Shown piece by piece: positions 62,224 to 64,000 of a stretch of 64,000 nt of DNA. Every line of letters starts with the position of its first letter. Within the stretch, counting starts at the first letter, position 1. Location: positions 18,765 through 82,764 of the forward strand of contig NZ_NWUW01000022.1 of the NCBI RefSeq assembly GCF_002746455.1. The letters are read 5' to 3'. The stretch is from Bacillus fungorum. GTDB taxonomy: Bacteria; Bacillota; Bacilli; Bacillales; Bacillaceae_G. The position numbers and the translations under genes are program-made. Under the pieces are notes generated by a model. That model did not search any database and was not told where the DNA came from. It saw nothing but the letters and a program-made list of their open reading frames with translations.

Positions 62224-62260
62224 AGACCCCTTATAACGTTTTTTCATTTTTCAGGGATCT
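62224..62260 (-). terminator. Terminator of the DNA-binding protein operon
   Basis: AGACCCCT (62224-62231) and AGGGATCT (62253-62260) form an 8-bp stem with one wobble; read leftward it is followed by GTTTTTGTTTTTG. Confidence 0.6.
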
Positions 62261-62275
62261 ATTCTCTCTAGAATT

Positions 62276-62788
62276 CTATTCTTCTATGTCTTCTTTTACT
62301 TCTGCGGATAAAATGTCTTCAGCAAATTTCTTGTAGCCATTATACCCTTTCTTTTCGGCCTTTTTCTTTATAGCTTCTAATACCTTTTCATCAAGGTATA
62401 GACTTAAATGCTGCTTTTTTTCTTTCGACTCCTCTTTTGATCTATTTTCAATTCTTTCTTTGAAAATTTCCAAATCCTTTTTTAAGTACAATCGTTCAGT
62501 AGATTTCCCTTTAGCAATCTCTTTGAAGGGCAATATCCCATCTTTAGCTGCATTATGAACGTATGTCTTAGATTTGTTTAGAAATTCAGCAGCTTCTTTT
62601 AACGTTAAACGACCTTTGTATAATTCCTCTAGCTTTGTTACATCTTTTTGCTCAAAGCGATATCCCCCATCTGCTTTCCAGGTAGCGAGATTGATAGGTT
62701 CGATGTGTTTATACTTAATTAAATAGCCTAATTGACTATTTGTTAAACCTACTCTGTCGCATACCTCTTCTAAAGATAAATAGTCCAT
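62276..62788 (-). CDS. Helix-turn-helix DNA-binding protein with C-terminal RHH-like segment
   Basis: 170 aa. Two helix-turn-helix units are visible: LSLEEVCDRVGLTNSQLGYLI with a following MerR-like GGYRFEQKDV wing, and LTLKEAAEFLNKSKTYVHNAA (excisionase-like). A charged linker (ENRSKEESKEKKQ) leads to HLSLYLDEKVLEAIKKKAEKKG, which looks like a ribbon-helix-helix strand and helix. Such proteins are common on Bacillus plasmids and phages and may act in partition, copy control or excision. It follows the zinc-finger gene by 21 bp in the same operon. Confidence 0.75.
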   Translation of the reverse strand: MDYLSLEEVCDRVGLTNSQLGYLIKYKHIEPINLATWKADGGYRFEQKDVTKLEELYKGRLTLKEAAEFLNKSKTYVHNAAKDGILPFKEIAKGKSTERLYLKKDLEIFKERIENRSKEESKEKKQHLSLYLDEKVLEAIKKKAEKKGYNGYKKFAEDILSAEVKEDIEE

Positions 62789-62809
62789 ATCTCACCTCAT
62801 CCGAAACTT

Positions 62810-63160
62810 TCATTCTAGCTGTTGTTTACATTTTCTTAGTTGATACTTTGTTAAACCTGTTTCTTTTACTACATCTGTGATTGAGTACTCCTTATACTGC
62901 AGATACTTGAATGGATTTTCCATATAACGTTCACGTACCTTATTAAATGTACTCTTTTTCGATAAAGAATTCAATTGCTCTCCTTTCTCTCGGATGGAAT
63001 CGAAAATGGGACAACCTTTGCAATGTTTGTAGTTTCTTTGTTTTGTCTGTTCTTGCTCATCTGTACAATTCATTGATAGGTTGTTCAGAGGGCAAGTTGA
63101 ACAATGGGTATTTTCTAAATTATAGATTTCATGTAAAATTTTCCGACGAATATTACTCAA
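62810..63160 (-). CDS. Zinc-finger / HTH plasmid protein (zf-C2HCIx2C-like)
   Basis: 116 aa. Residues 15-52 contain two CxxC pairs, CSTC and CKGC, plus extra Cys/His (NC, KHC), fitting a small zinc-binding domain of the C2HCIx2C type. The C-terminal part (SITDVVKETGLTKYQLRKCKQQ) is a helix-turn-helix. Proteins of this kind occur on B. cereus-group plasmids; role unknown. It leads the leftward operon with the 170-aa DNA-binding protein. Confidence 0.75.
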   Translation of the reverse strand: MSNIRRKILHEIYNLENTHCSTCPLNNLSMNCTDEQEQTKQRNYKHCKGCPIFDSIREKGEQLNSLSKKSTFNKVRERYMENPFKYLQYKEYSITDVVKETGLTKYQLRKCKQQLE

Positions 63161-63286
63161 AAATGTCTCCTCCTATCGCACTTAGAACGAAATGTACAAA
63201 AAAATCAGGTTAAACATTTCTATTATATAATATCTAAATAGAAATGTTAAATATTATGGCTAAAATATTTATTTAATCGATTCTAT

Positions 63287-63323
63287 TTATACCACAATAA
63301 ATAATCTATTTATTGTGGTATAA
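63287..63323. promoter_or_regulatory. 17-bp perfect palindrome upstream of a recombinase gene
   Basis: TTATACCACAATAAATA (63287-63303) and TATTTATTGTGGTATAA (63307-63323) are perfectly complementary with a 3-bp centre. The right arm overlaps a TATAAT box (63319-63324). It may be an operator for autoregulation or the recombinase binding site itself. Confidence 0.55.
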
Positions 63324-63391
63324 TAAGAATCATAAAAGTTTATATAAAATATATGTGTGTCATTTCATTCTATTAAAGGGTGTGTGTAAAT

Positions 63392-64000
63392 TTGAATATT
63401 ATAAATTACGAACATAATAATCAAATTGTAAAATCCGAATCAGATTTTTTTGATAGCAGTCATTTCGAAAAAATTATGGGCATGGGCATTCGAAATATTG
63501 ACTATTCCCAATTAAGCGAAGAATCATTAGTTTATTTATTTTTACACGATGAGCCTTCTTTAACGAAAAAAAGAAGTGAGCGAACAAAAAAACTGTATCT
63601 GCATGATCTTTCTCATTTTCTTCGTTACATAAAAGAAACAATCGGAACCATTCAGGAGTTATCCCATAATGAGATGGAAATCTACTTCTATCAACTAAGT
63701 AAGAAGTATGCGGCCACCACATTACGTCGAAAGAAAACAGTGGTTCAGCAGTTTTTAAAATATGTGTATGATAACAATGGACTCTCTGACAACTTTAGTA
63801 GTCGTCTCAAAAAAGTATCTGTAAAAAAAGAAGAGCTAGTCAACCGCGATCTATTTCCAGAGGAAGTGAACGAAATTTTAGATACATTAAAAAGAACAAA
63901 TTTCTTTATGTATTCCTTGTTCTTCCTCCTTACCACTACTGGTCTACGAATTGAAGAAGTCGCAAATGCAAAATGGGCTGATCTTGCGTTCCACCCTTCT
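63392..64000 (+). CDS. Tyrosine recombinase/integrase, 5' part (runs off the window)
   Basis: The frame is open from a TTG at 63392 (AAAGGG at 63375-63380; a GTG at 63380 is an alternative, stop at 63374) to the window end, 203 codons. An N-terminal SAM-like core-binding domain (RTKKLYLHDLSHFLRYIKE ... TTLRRKKTVVQQFLKYV) is followed by the start of the catalytic domain with its first arginine in TTTGLRIEEVANAKW. The remaining catalytic residues lie outside. It may belong to a plasmid resolution system or mobile element. Confidence 0.82.
   Translation, partial: MNIINYEHNNQIVKSESDFFDSSHFEKIMGMGIRNIDYSQLSEESLVYLFLHDEPSLTKKRSERTKKLYLHDLSHFLRYIKETIGTIQELSHNEMEIYFYQLSKKYAATTLRRKKTVVQQFLKYVYDNNGLSDNFSSRLKKVSVKKEELVNRDLFPEEVNEILDTLKRTNFFMYSLFFLLTTTGLRIEEVANAKWADLAFHPS

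Noticed and set aside
1..64000. tRNA, rRNA or riboswitch
   Set aside because: No cloverleaf, rRNA core or known riboswitch consensus was found by eye in the intergenic regions.

Overview
The window reads as accessory DNA, most likely plasmid-borne, from a Bacillus cereus-group bacterium (B. thuringiensis-like). Reasons: very AT-rich flanks, strong GGAGG-type ribosome binding sites, decayed IS30- and IS21-family insertion sequences, a XerS-type recombinase, small plasmid-type zinc-finger/HTH genes, and secreted proteins of Bacillus type. No rRNA, tRNA, CRISPR array or recognisable replication gene was seen.

Layout. 0-2 kb: a small secreted DUF4879-like protein and two gene remnants (GNAT acetyltransferase, DinB). 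2-7.6 kb: a diaminobutyrate aminotransferase (ectB type), remnants of an IS30 and an IS21 element, then a leftward pair, Sfp-type phosphopantetheinyl transferase and type II thioesterase. 7.6-47.6 kb: one rightward, tightly packed NRPS/PKS operon, visibly richer in G+C than its flanks, ending in a heterodimeric ABC exporter. 48.4-49.5 kb: a XerS-like recombinase with a LexA-type operator on its promoter. 50-56 kb: a bacteriocin-type locus with three tandem double-glycine precursors carrying a (C-x6-C)2 glycocin fold motif, a C39-peptidase ABC transporter, a thioredoxin-like protein and a DsbB-like protein, plus a divergent pair of orphan OppB/OppC-like permeases. 56-58 kb: a lipoprotein, a small secreted protein and an AraC-type regulator, with a 194-bp duplication. 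58-60 kb: a type VII secreted WHH-nuclease toxin with SUKH immunity protein. 60-64 kb: small membrane, secreted and DNA-binding proteins, and the 5' part of a second tyrosine recombinase running off the window.

NRPS/PKS logic, read from domain order and pocket residues: [half C]-A-T | C-A(Val)-T-C-A(?)-T-C-A(Gly-like?)-T-C-A(Pro)-T | KS-AT(malonyl)-KR-ACP | luciferase-like monooxygenase | C-TauD hydroxylase | interface-like C-A(Asp)-T | KS-AT(dead)-ACP-C | [half C]-A(cationic?)-T-E-E*. If colinear, the product is a peptide-polyketide: X-Val-X-X-Pro, a ketoreduced C2 unit, beta-hydroxy-Asp, a second unreduced C2 unit, then a D-configured residue that may be 2,4-diaminobutyrate (made by the ectB-type enzyme). 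There is no terminal thioesterase. I do not recognise the whole assembly as a described compound.

The most unusual systems are: the beta-hydroxy-aspartate module split between two proteins; a PKS module whose AT has lost its catalytic serine; the terminal tandem epimerase with a defective second copy and no release domain; and the three-peptide glycocin-like locus that has oxidoreductases and exporter but no glycosyltransferase in view.
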